Source of the DNA: JANRIC01 sp033765345
Lineage (GTDB): Bacteria; Bacteroidota; Bacteroidia; Cytophagales; Microscillaceae
Assembly (NCBI GenBank): GCA_033765345.1
Contig: JANRIC010000133.1
Location: 1-64,000 of the forward strand
DNA: 64,000 bases
Direction: 5' to 3'
The notes beneath the pieces are model-generated. The model was given only the letters and a program-made list of their open reading frames with translations. It made no database searches and was not told the origin of the DNA. Position numbers and translations under genes: made by a program. Shown in pieces: positions 8,683 through 18,225 of the stretch. Within the stretch, counting starts at the first letter, position 1, and each line of letters opens with the position of its first letter.

Positions 8683-9999
8683 ATGCCTTTATTCATCGTG
8701 TTTTTAGGAGTGCTGGGTCTGTTAGTTTTGATCACAGTTTTTAAGTTAGATGCTTTTATTTCATTTATCATCGTATCCATTTTTGTGGGTTTGGGAGAGG
8801 GGATGACGCTGGAAGCTACTATGGCCGCCATTGAAAAGGGAATCGGAAGTACTCTGGGAGGCTTGGTGATGATCCTGGGTTTTGGGGCGATGTTGGGTAA
8901 GTTGGTGGCTGACAGTGGCGCAGCACAGCGTATTACGGATAGTCTTGTCAAGCTTTTTGGGCTAGGCCGGGTACAATGGTCGCTGATGATTACAGGTTTT
9001 ATTGTAGGAATACCGATGTTTTACAATGTGGGTTTTGTGATTATGGTTCCGTTGGCATTTACGGTGGCGATGAGCAATCGCCTTCCTTTATTATATATAT
9101 CCCTGCCGATGCTGGCTGCGCTTTCGGTTACGCACGGTTATTTACCCCCTCACCCCTCCCCTACGGCCATTGCAAAGATGTTCGAGGCGGATATGGGGCT
9201 TACTTTAATTTATGGATTTGTTGTGGCGATTCCGGCAATTCTGGTGGCTGGTCCTTTATTTTCTTCTACGGTCAAGAAATACAAATCTCAGCCACTTAAA
9301 GAATTTTACAATGAGCAAACCCTGGCAGATCATGAAATGCCTTCATTGGGAATCAGCCTTCTTACGGCTTTATTGCCTGTATTATTGATTGGTATGGCGG
9401 TGATTTCTGCCGGATATTTTGGAAAAGCCCACCCCGTTCGTCAAGTGTTTGATATCCTGGGTATACCTTCCCTGGCGATGCTTCTTTCGGTATTGTTGGC
9501 GGTTTATCTGCTGGGTTTAAGGCAGGGTACGCCGATGAAATCAGTCATGGCGATGATTTCCAAAGCTGTCTCTAGTGTTACGCTGATCTTGCTGGTGATT
9601 GCGGGTGCGGGTGCTTTGAAAGAAGTATTGGTAGAAAGCGGTGTGAGTAAATATATTGGGGAAGTATTGGGGCAGTCTAGTTTATCTCCTTTATTTTTGG
9701 CTTGGTTGATTGCTGCGGCAATTCGTGTGTGTGTGGGTTCGGCTACGGTGGCAGGTCTTACGGCTGCCGGAATTATCGAGCCGATGGTCAGCGCAGGAGG
9801 TGTTTCACCGGAATTGATGACCTTATCCATCGGTGCTGGAAGCCTGATGCTTTCCCACGTGAACGACAGCGGCTTCTGGATGTTTAAAGAATATTTTAAC
9901 CTAAGTGTACAAGAAACACTTGCTACCTGGACAGTCATGGAAACCATCGTATCCGTAGTAGGGCTGTTGGGCATTTTGGCACTCAGTATGATTATATAG
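8683..9999 (+). CDS. GntP-family permease (gluconate/organic acid:H+ symporter type)
   Basis: A 438-residue, strongly hydrophobic protein with about 12 membrane segments, the typical size of GntP transporters. Family-like stretches include GLVMILGFGAMLGKLVADSGAAQRI, the HGYLPPHPSP motif after the fourth or fifth helix, and SHVNDSGFWMFKEYF near residues 390-400. GntP members carry gluconate, D-serine or other small hydroxy- or amino acids in symport with protons. The next gene encodes RidA, and a D-threonine aldolase-like enzyme follows after the dab operon, which makes a D-amino or hydroxy acid as likely as gluconate. The gene is divergent from nagB across 184 bases and probably forms an operon with ridA (86-base gap). 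Confidence 0.92.
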   Translation: MPLFIVFLGVLGLLVLITVFKLDAFISFIIVSIFVGLGEGMTLEATMAAIEKGIGSTLGGLVMILGFGAMLGKLVADSGAAQRITDSLVKLFGLGRVQWSLMITGFIVGIPMFYNVGFVIMVPLAFTVAMSNRLPLLYISLPMLAALSVTHGYLPPHPSPTAIAKMFEADMGLTLIYGFVVAIPAILVAGPLFSSTVKKYKSQPLKEFYNEQTLADHEMPSLGISLLTALLPVLLIGMAVISAGYFGKAHPVRQVFDILGIPSLAMLLSVLLAVYLLGLRQGTPMKSVMAMISKAVSSVTLILLVIAGAGALKEVLVESGVSKYIGEVLGQSSLSPLFLAWLIAAAIRVCVGSATVAGLTAAGIIEPMVSAGGVSPELMTLSIGAGSLMLSHVNDSGFWMFKEYFNLSVQETLATWTVMETIVSVVGLLGILALSMII

Positions 10000-10085
10000 T
10001 ATAATAGAGTAGTGTGTGAGTATTCAAAATTACCAATAAAATAAATCACTAAATCATAAAAATCAAATAAATCACAGTTTAGACG

Positions 10086-10553
10086 ATGATGCATCCCAAA
10101 CCTGAAAAACAAATTACCATTTTGCAATTAGAGTTACCACCTGCGCCTACTCCTGGTGGGGTCTATCATCCGGTGGTTATTGTCAACAATTTGTTGTACA
10201 TCTCCGGACAGCCACCCTGCAACTCGGACGGAAGCCTGATCACAGGCAAGGTAGGTCAGGATTTGAGCCTGGAGGAAGGTTATGAAGCTGCCCGGCAAAC
10301 TGGACTGACGATGCTTTCCACTTTAAGAAGCCACTTGGGAGATCTGAATCAAATCAAAAGACTGGTCAAAACTTTGGGGATGGTCAATTGCCTGCCTGAT
10401 TTCACTTTACACCCTGCGGTCATTAACGGATATAGCGAATTGATGCGGGATATTTGGGGAGAAGAATATGGTAAGGGAGCTCGAAGTGCCGTAGGGATGA
10501 CTCTACCAGGCAATATCGCTGTAGAAATAGAGGCTATTTTTGAACTTTTTTGA
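10086..10553 (+). CDS. RidA/YjgF-family imine-enamine deaminase-like protein
   Basis: A 155-residue member of the RidA/YjgF/YER057c superfamily, of the slightly longer YjgF-like type. It shows LYISGQPP, the VGQDLSLEEGYEAARQTGLTML helix and the C-terminal GARSAVGMTLPGNIAVEIEAIF, where the Arg that binds the substrate carboxylate is conserved (ARSAVG). RidA proteins hydrolyse reactive enamines/imines released by PLP enzymes acting on serine or threonine. That fits its position between a small-molecule permease and a PLP enzyme further downstream. Two adjacent ATG codons (10086 and 10089) are possible starts. Confidence 0.92.
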   Translation: MMHPKPEKQITILQLELPPAPTPGGVYHPVVIVNNLLYISGQPPCNSDGSLITGKVGQDLSLEEGYEAARQTGLTMLSTLRSHLGDLNQIKRLVKTLGMVNCLPDFTLHPAVINGYSELMRDIWGEEYGKGARSAVGMTLPGNIAVEIEAIFELF

Positions 10554-10758
10554 TGAGCTTTTAATTTGTGGGAAAATCACGAAATATTTGAAAGATCATT
10601 ATTTCCCAATTTAAGCTTAATTTTATTTAATTTTTTGGGCTGTCTAAAAAATTAAAGCATAATTTTTGTGATTTTCTTGCACACAAGGATGATTTTTGCT
10701 TCATTTGTCTCTTGAGTATGTAAAAATTACTTTATATCTATTCGCTTGTGCAATAAAC

Positions 10759-11193
10759 ATGTCTAAGGTCAAATCAATTTTCGGTTTATTCATCATTCTT
10801 TGGGGGGTGTCTGTTGCTTATCCCAAAGATATAGTGCATTTATCGAGTTCTTTTGCTGCTTTTGACCTGATTATTGATGATCCTAGCACTGATCTGCCTA
10901 TAGCTTTTGTTTCTCCTCTTTATGATGAACCTTTTGCGCCGGAAGATGCTAAAAAAGATGATTCACAAGAAGAAGAGGAGGAAGAAAGAAAAGAAAAAGA
11001 AGAGAAAGAAGAAAGAGAGGGTGAAAAAACAGAAAAGAAAAAACGTTTTTCATCTTTTCTGCTAAATCCAATCGCTGCTTCAGCTTTATTGTACGATTCT
11101 AACCTGCTTTATTTATATTTATCTCAAAAGTCACTTTTTTTATCTGCTTATCAAAACCCGCTGTATATTCTTTACGGCAACTTCCGCTGTTAG
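10759..11193 (+). CDS. Small exported protein with a highly charged Glu/Lys segment
   Basis: The frame is open from 10696, but the ATG at 10759 gives MSKVKSIFGLFIILWGVSVAYPK, a good signal peptide, and a 144-residue product. The centre is a run of about 25 residues almost entirely Glu, Lys and Arg, encoded by a purine-only tract, followed by KKKRFSSFLLNPIAASALL and a hydrophobic, tyrosine-rich tail ending in NFRC. No family is recognised. It precedes the SulP-dabA-dabB operon by 220 bases on the same strand, so it may be an accessory protein of that system. It could also be a poorly conserved or non-functional frame, because the low-complexity composition lowers confidence. Confidence 0.5.
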   Translation: MSKVKSIFGLFIILWGVSVAYPKDIVHLSSSFAAFDLIIDDPSTDLPIAFVSPLYDEPFAPEDAKKDDSQEEEEEERKEKEEKEEREGEKTEKKKRFSSFLLNPIAASALLYDSNLLYLYLSQKSLFLSAYQNPLYILYGNFRC

Positions 11194-11412
11194 AATTTCT
11201 TCCAATTACCCTATTTATGTTGTCAAAACGCTACGCTTGCGCTGGTCACGAATCGCTTGATCAGTGCCGTTTGATGGCATTAAAACTCCAAATCTTATTT
11301 ACAGCATAGCAATTCATAATTATAGTGATTGTCTTTTATCAATACACTAGTTATGGTGTCACTATGCATTTATTTCTCCATTTGATTCTTAAAAAATTAA
11401 ATATAAAACTTT

Positions 11413-13740
11413 ATGCTTTTTCAAAAAAATATTCCAGCAGACGGCCTTGCGGGTCTGCAACAAAACTGGAAAAACGATCTTAGTTCTGGTTTTCTGGTAT
11501 TTTTAATTGCTCTGCCACTTTGTTTAGGTATTTCTTTGGCGAGTGGTTTTCCACCCATTGCCGGAATTTTCACGGCAATCATAGGTGGTATGGTAGTTTC
11601 GGTATTTGCAGGCTCGAAGCTTACCATCAAGGGTCCTGCGGCAGGTTTGATTGCCATTGCGGTAGGAGCCATTGATACTTTTAGCAAGTATAATACCCCT
11701 GATGATAGGATGATGGCTTATAAGCTTACCCTGGCAGTGATTGTGGTAGCGAGTGTACTTCAGGTGATTTTCGGTTTAGTGAAAGCGGGGCGATACGGTG
11801 ATTTTTTTCCTGCTTCGGTGATTCACGGGATGTTGGCTGCCATTGGGATTATCATCTTCGCCAAACAGTTTCCTGTCTTGATGGGAGTCAAACCTCAATC
11901 CAAAGAACCTTTGGAATTGCTTGCTGAAATTCCTCAGATGCTCAAGGAAATGAATCCTGAAATATTCTTGATTGGAGGGGTTAGCTTGCTTATACTTTTT
12001 ATTTTGCCTTTGATCAAGAACAAGTTGATCAAAATGATTCCTGCGCCGATGCTGGTTTTGGTTTTTGCTGTGTTGATGGGATTTTATTTTGATTTGTTGC
12101 ACGAGCACAAGTATATGTTCTTGGGTCACGAATACCATCTGGGGGAAAACTTCCTGGTTACTTTACCTGATAACATACTGGATGGTATTACCTTTCCGGT
12201 ATTTACGCATATTTTCACGCTGGACTCTATCCAGTTTATTTTGATGTTTTCACTTGTTGGCAGTATAGAATCTCTTTTGACTGTGAAGGCGATTGACGGG
12301 CTTGACCCTTATCAGCGTAAATCGGACATGAATCGGGATTTAGTAGCCGTGGGTGCAGGAAATATACTTGCAGGATTGATTGGGGGCTTGCCGATGATTT
12401 CGGAAGTAGTACGTAGCTCTGCCAATGTAAATAACGGCGCAAGAACCCGTTGGGCAAATTTCTTTCACGGAATATTTCTTTTGATTTTTGTGGCCTTTTT
12501 CCCTGGTCTGATCCATCAGATTCCTTTGGCTGCTTTGGCGGCGATGTTGGTTTATACCGGATACCGTTTGGCTTCTCCCAAAGAGTTTAAGAATACCTAT
12601 CAAATCGGAGCAGAGCAATTAGTGATATTTCTGACTACCTTGATTATTACACTGGCTACCGACTTGTTGCTGGGTGTGTTCGCCGGGATTGTCCTCAAAA
12701 TACTCATTCACATCATTGGAGGTGCTAATCCTTTGAGAATTTTCAAAGCAAAAGCTGAATTAAGCCATAAACACGAAACCTATTGTCTAAATATTAGTAA
12801 TTACGCTATTTTCAGCAACTTTCTAGGATATAAGAAATATTTGGCACAAATCCCTGCAGGCTCACACGTTATCATCAATTTTGAGCAAGCCTGGTATGTA
12901 GACCATACTTTTATGGAGCATATCCATCACTTTGAGCATGACCACCACCTGACCGGAGGCACCGTAGAGTTGGAAGGTCTTGAGAATCACAAACCTTTTT
13001 CAGATCACCCTCTGGCAGCACGAAAGATTCGTAAAAATGCTCAGGGAAAAAGCAAAGAAATCTCACTCAATAATCGTCAAAAAGCCTTACAAAAAGTAGC
13101 TGATCAATTAGGCTGCTCTAAGTTTAATCCTAATCTGGCCTATGACAGTATGCGAATGATTCACTTTAGCTTCTTTCAGGGTAAAAAAGTAAAATACCTT
13201 GAGAATAGATTGATCAAAGAAATAAAAGGAGCAACTCTTGAGTTTACGGATTTGTTGGTCACCGAAGGAGCCAGAACTTCCGAAACCAGATACAAAACCT
13301 CTGTGTTGTTTGTTTCACATTTACACGATCATTTCCCGGATTTTAGAATTGAGAAAGAAGGTTTTTGGGATAAGTTCTTTGGGGGATCCGACATTAATTT
13401 TGAACAATATCCGGTTTTCTCCAAAAAATACCTACTCCGAGGGGCTGACGAGCAAGCAATTAAGGCTTTTTTTGATGAAGAGTTGATCCGATTTTTTGAA
13501 AAACATCACGATTTTCTGGTAGAAACCAAAGGAGATAAAATCCTGATTCATCGTGATAAAGGACTAACTCCTCCTAAGTTGGTAACAGAGGAATTTAAGT
13601 TTGCCGAAGAACTATTCAGCATCATTCATAAGTCTTGTCTCTCTCAAATGGACTACCTGCAAAGCGAATCTAAAAAGAATCATCCTGTAAACAGCCCATT
13701 GGCAAATAGCCTGGATGGGCAATCAAATATTGAGCAATAA
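11413..13740 (+). CDS. SulP-family anion/bicarbonate transporter with long C-terminal extension
   Basis: The 775-residue protein starts with a SulP membrane domain (about residues 1-435): DLSSGFLVFLIALPLCLGISLASGFPPIAGIFTAI and KLTIKGPAAGLIAIAVGA are characteristic, as are GSIESLLTVKAID and NILAGLIGGLPMISEVVRSSAN. A degenerate STAS-like domain follows (about 445-520), rich in histidine (FMEHIHHFEHDHH). Ordinary SulP proteins stop near 500-570 residues; here about 200 more follow, with a globular-looking segment (YKTSVLFVSHLHDHFPDF, VFSKKYLLRGADEQAIKAFF) faintly like DUF3137-type domains. SulP members transport sulphate, bicarbonate or other anions. Since dabA starts 27 bases downstream, bicarbonate is the favoured substrate. 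Confidence 0.9.
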   Translation: MLFQKNIPADGLAGLQQNWKNDLSSGFLVFLIALPLCLGISLASGFPPIAGIFTAIIGGMVVSVFAGSKLTIKGPAAGLIAIAVGAIDTFSKYNTPDDRMMAYKLTLAVIVVASVLQVIFGLVKAGRYGDFFPASVIHGMLAAIGIIIFAKQFPVLMGVKPQSKEPLELLAEIPQMLKEMNPEIFLIGGVSLLILFILPLIKNKLIKMIPAPMLVLVFAVLMGFYFDLLHEHKYMFLGHEYHLGENFLVTLPDNILDGITFPVFTHIFTLDSIQFILMFSLVGSIESLLTVKAIDGLDPYQRKSDMNRDLVAVGAGNILAGLIGGLPMISEVVRSSANVNNGARTRWANFFHGIFLLIFVAFFPGLIHQIPLAALAAMLVYTGYRLASPKEFKNTYQIGAEQLVIFLTTLIITLATDLLLGVFAGIVLKILIHIIGGANPLRIFKAKAELSHKHETYCLNISNYAIFSNFLGYKKYLAQIPAGSHVIINFEQAWYVDHTFMEHIHHFEHDHHLTGGTVELEGLENHKPFSDHPLAARKIRKNAQGKSKEISLNNRQKALQKVADQLGCSKFNPNLAYDSMRMIHFSFFQGKKVKYLENRLIKEIKGATLEFTDLLVTEGARTSETRYKTSVLFVSHLHDHFPDFRIEKEGFWDKFFGGSDINFEQYPVFSKKYLLRGADEQAIKAFFDEELIRFFEKHHDFLVETKGDKILIHRDKGLTPPKLVTEEFKFAEELFSIIHKSCLSQMDYLQSESKKNHPVNSPLANSLDGQSNIEQ

Positions 13741-13767
13741 ATATATTTCAACCAAAAACAGGCTTTT

Positions 13768-16269
13768 ATGAAAAAGGAAAAAGGAAATCTCGATATAAAC
13801 CATATTATCCAAGAGCTGAAGCATTATTTACCTGCCCAAGCACCGCTTAAGGATTTTGTGCATCATAATACACTGCATACTTTCCAGCATTTAAAATTTG
13901 ATAAGGCTATCCATACAGCCTCTGAAATATTCGGCTATCACGTTTCTCTAAATTTAGACGAATACAGAGCCTTTTATCATAAGGGGATGATTCGAAAAGA
14001 AATTCTGGACAAAGTCATTCTACAAAGGAAAGGCGATGCAAATGCCACTCTTTGGAAAAATAAACTTTTGATCCAAGACTACCACGTCTCCGAAATCTCA
14101 AGGGTAGGGCTTCTAAGAGCGAATTGGAAAAAACACTATCACATCGACTTGGATTCTCTGGTTCATCCGATCTTATTTAGAGTCTTGTGCAGTTATTTGG
14201 ATCAGGGAATTGCTATCTGGAAATTTCCTGTTTGGGACAAAGGCTTTATGGCTTCTATCCGTACTTTAGAGAAAAACAGCTTCAGCAGTGTTTTTCGCAC
14301 CGAAAGGGCACGTCACTTACTACTGCATAGCCATTTGCACATCGATCAATTGTTGAAAATTCTGGTGGGCGATGAAACGCTGTATGAGCATTATCTTTTT
14401 GATCAGCAGTTTTCACATCAGGGATGGTCAGGGATTGTTTCTTCTATTGAAGATCAACCCGACGGCCTGTTGGATCACAAAAAGATTACTCTCAAAGAAC
14501 TCATTCAATTGGAATTACTCCTTGAAATAGATGCCCTCGACTTTTCTTTTGGTGAAATATGGGCACCTCTCTCTCATAAAATCACAGAGAAGCCCACCCC
14601 ATTATTTGCTGAAATTGAGGAAAGCGAGTTTTGGGAAATTCTCTCTATCTGGCAAGAGGTATATGAATGGAGCTATTACGATGAAGTACTGATTGGCATT
14701 CAACAACAGGAAAACCACCAACCCGATCAGCCAAATAAAAGCTTTCAGGCACTCTTTTGCATTGACGACCGGGAATGCTCTTTCAGAAGGTATCTGGAAA
14801 AATTTGACCCGCAATGCGAAACTTTCGGTACTCCCGGCTTCTTTCATGTAGAATTTTTTTACAAGCCTGAGCACGGCAGATTCTATACCAAGCTCTGCCC
14901 CGCCCCTGTGACCCCCAAATACCTCATCAAGGAAACCAAAACCAAGGCAAAAAGGAAAAAGGAAATGCATTTTACCAAACATACCCATTCCCTTTTCGGA
15001 GGTTTTATCATTACCCATACCCTTGGTTTTTGGTCTGCTTTTAGGTTATTTTTCAATATATTTCGCCCCACAATGAGCCCGGCCACGTCTCACTGTTTTA
15101 AGCACATGGATAAGTATTCATCACTCACCATTGAGAATACCAACCCCGAACATAAAGAAAATAACCTACAGATCGGCTTTACGATTGAGGAAATGGTCAC
15201 CAGAGTGGAGGACTTGCTACGAGGTATTGGTATGATACAAAATTTTGCACCGATTGTATATGCCGTAGGTCATGGCTCAAGTAGTGTCAATAATCCACAT
15301 TATGCGGCTTATGAATGCGGTGCCTGCTCAGGTCGCCCAGGATCAGTGAATGCCCGCGTAATTAGCTATATGGCCAATCACCCAAAAGTACGCAAAATAT
15401 TGCGTGAAAGAGGTATTGATATTCCCGATGAAACTCAGTTCCTGGGTGGTATCCACGATACTTGTAGGGATGAAATTGCCTTTTATGATGAAGAATTGCT
15501 TTCCCCTGCAAATCAGGAAAAACACCAACAACATATCAAAACTTTTAAGACCGCTCTTGCACACAATGCCAAAGAACGCTCAAGAAGATTTGAGCTCATC
15601 CATACAAACCTAGATGCTGAAAAGGTTCATAAACAGGTACTCAAACGATCTATTTCTTTGTTTGAACCTCGCCCCGAATTAAATCACGCCACCAATTCGC
15701 TTTGTATTGTAGGCAGAAGATCGCTGACAAAAAATATCTTCCTGGATCGCCGTGCATTCCTGAATTCTTATGATTATGCGCTTGACCTCAACGGTGATCG
15801 ACTTTTTGGGATTATGAAACCCCTGGGACCAGTTTGCGGAGGTATCAACTTAGAATATTATTTCTCAAGAGTCAATAACCAAAAACTGGGTGCTGGGAGC
15901 AAACTACCGCATAATGTCATGGGGCTTTTTGGGGTTGCCAATGGAATTGAAGGCGATTTAAGACCGGGGCTTCCCAGCCAGATGATCGAGATTCACGATC
16001 CGATTCGCCTTTTGATCATTGTAGAGCATTTCCCGGAGGTCGTCCTGGATGTAATCCAACGCGCGCCGGATATGTATGAGTGGTTTATCCATGAATGGGT
16101 ACAGTTGGTAGCTATCCATCCTCAAAGCCGCGAACTTTACCGTTTTAAAGACGGGTATTTTAGCTTTTATGAAACCAGCGGGCGAAGCATTAAAAAGTTG
16201 CCGGAATCTGAGCTGGAACCCTTAGTAGCTTCACATCACGAAAATTTACCGGTTTACTTGACAATTTAA
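13768..16269 (+). CDS. dabA: DabA, inorganic carbon uptake subunit (DUF2309, carbonic anhydrase-like)
   Basis: An 833-residue member of the DUF2309/DabA family, the cytoplasmic half of the DAB complex, which is thought to hydrate CO2 in one direction, coupled to a cation-driven membrane partner. The beta-carbonic-anhydrase-like zinc set is intact: Cys331 and Asp333 in CIDDRECSFR, His502 in GHGSSSVNNPHYAAY, and Cys517 in ECGACSGRPGS. The 15-residue His-Cys spacing matches the known Halothiobacillus enzyme (His524, Cys539). The N-terminal DFVHHNTLHTFQ motif is also typical. It lies between the SulP gene (27-base gap) and dabB (4 bases), so it forms a tight operon. In heterotrophs, homologues (MpsB) supply bicarbonate for carboxylases. 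Confidence 0.96.
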   Translation: MKKEKGNLDINHIIQELKHYLPAQAPLKDFVHHNTLHTFQHLKFDKAIHTASEIFGYHVSLNLDEYRAFYHKGMIRKEILDKVILQRKGDANATLWKNKLLIQDYHVSEISRVGLLRANWKKHYHIDLDSLVHPILFRVLCSYLDQGIAIWKFPVWDKGFMASIRTLEKNSFSSVFRTERARHLLLHSHLHIDQLLKILVGDETLYEHYLFDQQFSHQGWSGIVSSIEDQPDGLLDHKKITLKELIQLELLLEIDALDFSFGEIWAPLSHKITEKPTPLFAEIEESEFWEILSIWQEVYEWSYYDEVLIGIQQQENHQPDQPNKSFQALFCIDDRECSFRRYLEKFDPQCETFGTPGFFHVEFFYKPEHGRFYTKLCPAPVTPKYLIKETKTKAKRKKEMHFTKHTHSLFGGFIITHTLGFWSAFRLFFNIFRPTMSPATSHCFKHMDKYSSLTIENTNPEHKENNLQIGFTIEEMVTRVEDLLRGIGMIQNFAPIVYAVGHGSSSVNNPHYAAYECGACSGRPGSVNARVISYMANHPKVRKILRERGIDIPDETQFLGGIHDTCRDEIAFYDEELLSPANQEKHQQHIKTFKTALAHNAKERSRRFELIHTNLDAEKVHKQVLKRSISLFEPRPELNHATNSLCIVGRRSLTKNIFLDRRAFLNSYDYALDLNGDRLFGIMKPLGPVCGGINLEYYFSRVNNQKLGAGSKLPHNVMGLFGVANGIEGDLRPGLPSQMIEIHDPIRLLIIVEHFPEVVLDVIQRAPDMYEWFIHEWVQLVAIHPQSRELYRFKDGYFSFYETSGRSIKKLPESELEPLVASHHENLPVYLTI

Positions 16270-16273
16270 TACG

Positions 16274-18148
16274 ATGACAATAGAATGGCTTATCAATTAT
16301 TTGGTTCTGATACCATTGTTTGGGTTTTTTATGAGTGTATTGATTCCTTCTAAGCAAGAAAGAGTTATTTCCTGGAATGCTTTTCTTGTCATAGGATTGC
16401 ACATGCACAGTGCCGTAATTTATGTAATCACCTGGGGGATATGGGGCTTTCCTGTGCTTGACATCAAGGATTTAGTTTTGTTCAAAACTTCTCACTATGA
16501 ATTCTTTCTGGATTTTCACTTTGATAAGATCACGGCTGTTTATTTGCTGGTAGGAAGCTTTTTGACTTTTTTGGTAACGATTTACAGCCGTTATTATTTA
16601 CACAGAGAAGTTGGTTATCGCAGGTTTTTTAGCACCATTTTGATCTTTTACTTTGGATACAATGTAGTCATTTTCTCTGGAAATCTTGAAACCTTGCTGG
16701 TAGGTTGGGAAATATTAGGGATTTCTTCTTTTCTGCTGATTGCATTTTACCGAGATCGATACCTACCCGTAAAAAATGCCGTCAAGGTATTTTCTATCTA
16801 CCGCATCGGAGATGTGGGTTTGATTTTGGCTATGTGGGCAAGCCATCATCTTTTTCACGAAAATGTCACTTTCCTCAAACTTAGTAATTACGAATTGGTC
16901 AGCTCGCAGCTACAAAATCATACCTTAATCGGAATCTTTATCTCGCTGATGATCTTGATTACGGCCTCGGCCAAGTCTGCACAATTGCCATTTTCTTCGT
17001 GGTTGCCCAGGGCGATGGAAGGGCCAACTCCCTCGAGTGCTATATTTTATGGCTCTCTTTCAGTACATATCGGTGTTTTTCTTTTGCTACGTACTTATCC
17101 TTTCTGGGAACATCAACTTTCTGTCAGGATTTTAATTGTTTTGCTGGGTTTATCTACCAGTATTGTGGCATCTGGTATTGCTAGGGTGCAATCTTCTGTC
17201 AAGAGTTTGATTGCTTATTCTTCTATTGCACAAATTGGTCTGATTTTTATTGAAGTAGCCCTGGGTTGGGAAGATTTAGCCTTGATTCACTTTGCCGGAA
17301 ACGCTTTTTTGAGAACCTATCAATTACTGGTTTCTCCTTCAGTAGTCACCTATCTGATTCGAGAGCAGTTCTATAATTACGAACCCCGACAGCACAGTAT
17401 TGAAGATTCATGGCCAAAAAGGATAGAATATACCCTGTACATGCTTTGCCTCAAAGAATGGAACCTGGATTCGATGATGTACCGCTATTTGTGGAATCCC
17501 CTCAAGTGGGCAGGTCATAAGATGGACTTTTTTACGATCAAAAATGTATTTCTTTTTTCTATTCCTTTTTTCGCAATGGGTGTATTAAGCCTTTATTTTG
17601 AGGCTTATATCCCTGAAAACATGGAGCATTATCTCCCTTTGCCCTTCTCGGCCATTGGACTTATTATGGTACTCAAGGCATTTACCGAAAGAAAAAACGT
17701 ACAAATGACTTTGCTCCTTGTGATGATGAATCACGCCTGGATCGCTCTTGCGGTGTCATTTAATGAAAATTTCGACCCTCGAGAAACCTTGATTTACCTC
17801 AGTGGAATTCTGCTTGCTGGGCTGGTTGGATATGCCTGCCTAAGACAGCTCAAACTTCAAGAAGAGGATATAGACCTAGATCGCTTTCAGGGACACGCCC
17901 AAAAATACCCCCGACTGGCTGGTATTTTCCTGCTGGCTTGCCTGGGGCTTTCTGGTTTTCCGATTACCCCTACTTATATCGGAGAAGATTTGATATTCAG
18001 TCATATCCATAAACATCAACTATTTCTGGCATTTCTCATCGCCCTGAGCTTTATCATAGATAGTCTTGCTATCATCCGAATCTATGCCCGGGTTTTCCTG
18101 GGTCCTAATGTCAAATCTATTTATGAAAGAGCTTACAGATCTTCTTGA
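16274..18148 (+). CDS. dabB: DabB, membrane subunit of the inorganic carbon uptake complex (NuoL/MrpA-like)
   Basis: A 624-residue polytopic protein of the proton-conducting antiporter/NADH dehydrogenase subunit 5 family. Conserved segments include LLVGWEILGISSFLLIAFYRDR, the TM-helix motif SAKSAQLPFSSWLPRAMEGPTPSSA, and SSIAQIGLIFIEVALGWEDLALIHFAGNAF, where the lysine and glutamates used in ion translocation are present. The absence of other complex I or Mrp genes, together with the adjacency to dabA, identifies it as DabB (MpsA in staphylococci). It would couple a proton or sodium gradient to CO2 hydration by DabA. The start is the ATG at 16274, four bases after the dabA stop. A hairpin terminator follows 78 bases downstream. 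Confidence 0.94.
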   Translation: MTIEWLINYLVLIPLFGFFMSVLIPSKQERVISWNAFLVIGLHMHSAVIYVITWGIWGFPVLDIKDLVLFKTSHYEFFLDFHFDKITAVYLLVGSFLTFLVTIYSRYYLHREVGYRRFFSTILIFYFGYNVVIFSGNLETLLVGWEILGISSFLLIAFYRDRYLPVKNAVKVFSIYRIGDVGLILAMWASHHLFHENVTFLKLSNYELVSSQLQNHTLIGIFISLMILITASAKSAQLPFSSWLPRAMEGPTPSSAIFYGSLSVHIGVFLLLRTYPFWEHQLSVRILIVLLGLSTSIVASGIARVQSSVKSLIAYSSIAQIGLIFIEVALGWEDLALIHFAGNAFLRTYQLLVSPSVVTYLIREQFYNYEPRQHSIEDSWPKRIEYTLYMLCLKEWNLDSMMYRYLWNPLKWAGHKMDFFTIKNVFLFSIPFFAMGVLSLYFEAYIPENMEHYLPLPFSAIGLIMVLKAFTERKNVQMTLLLVMMNHAWIALAVSFNENFDPRETLIYLSGILLAGLVGYACLRQLKLQEEDIDLDRFQGHAQKYPRLAGIFLLACLGLSGFPITPTYIGEDLIFSHIHKHQLFLAFLIALSFIIDSLAIIRIYARVFLGPNVKSIYERAYRSS

Positions 18149-18199
18149 ATGAATGTCTAAGAATTTTCAGTAAGATTTATTTATCTAATTCAAAATCTG

Positions 18200-18207
18200 T
18201 ATCTTTG
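18200..18207 (+). promoter_or_regulatory. Candidate -7 promoter box upstream of the D-threonine aldolase-like gene
   Basis: TATCTTTG, an exact TANNTTTG match, about 90 bases upstream of the 18290 start. Between it and the gene is an intrinsic terminator, so if it is used the transcript would have to read through or be attenuated. Confidence 0.45.
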
Positions 18208-18225
18208 GCTGTTATGCGTAATTTG

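Noticed and set aside
10959..11045. Purine-only tract as a phase-variable simple repeat
   Set aside because: The GAA/GAG runs are irregular, with no pure unit longer than three copies, and are in-frame codons for Glu and Lys.
11194..11412. Possible small RNA or remnant gene between the charged protein and sulP
   Set aside because: A few short hairpins (for example TGCC/GGCA) exist, but there is no strong promoter-terminator pair and no coding frame.
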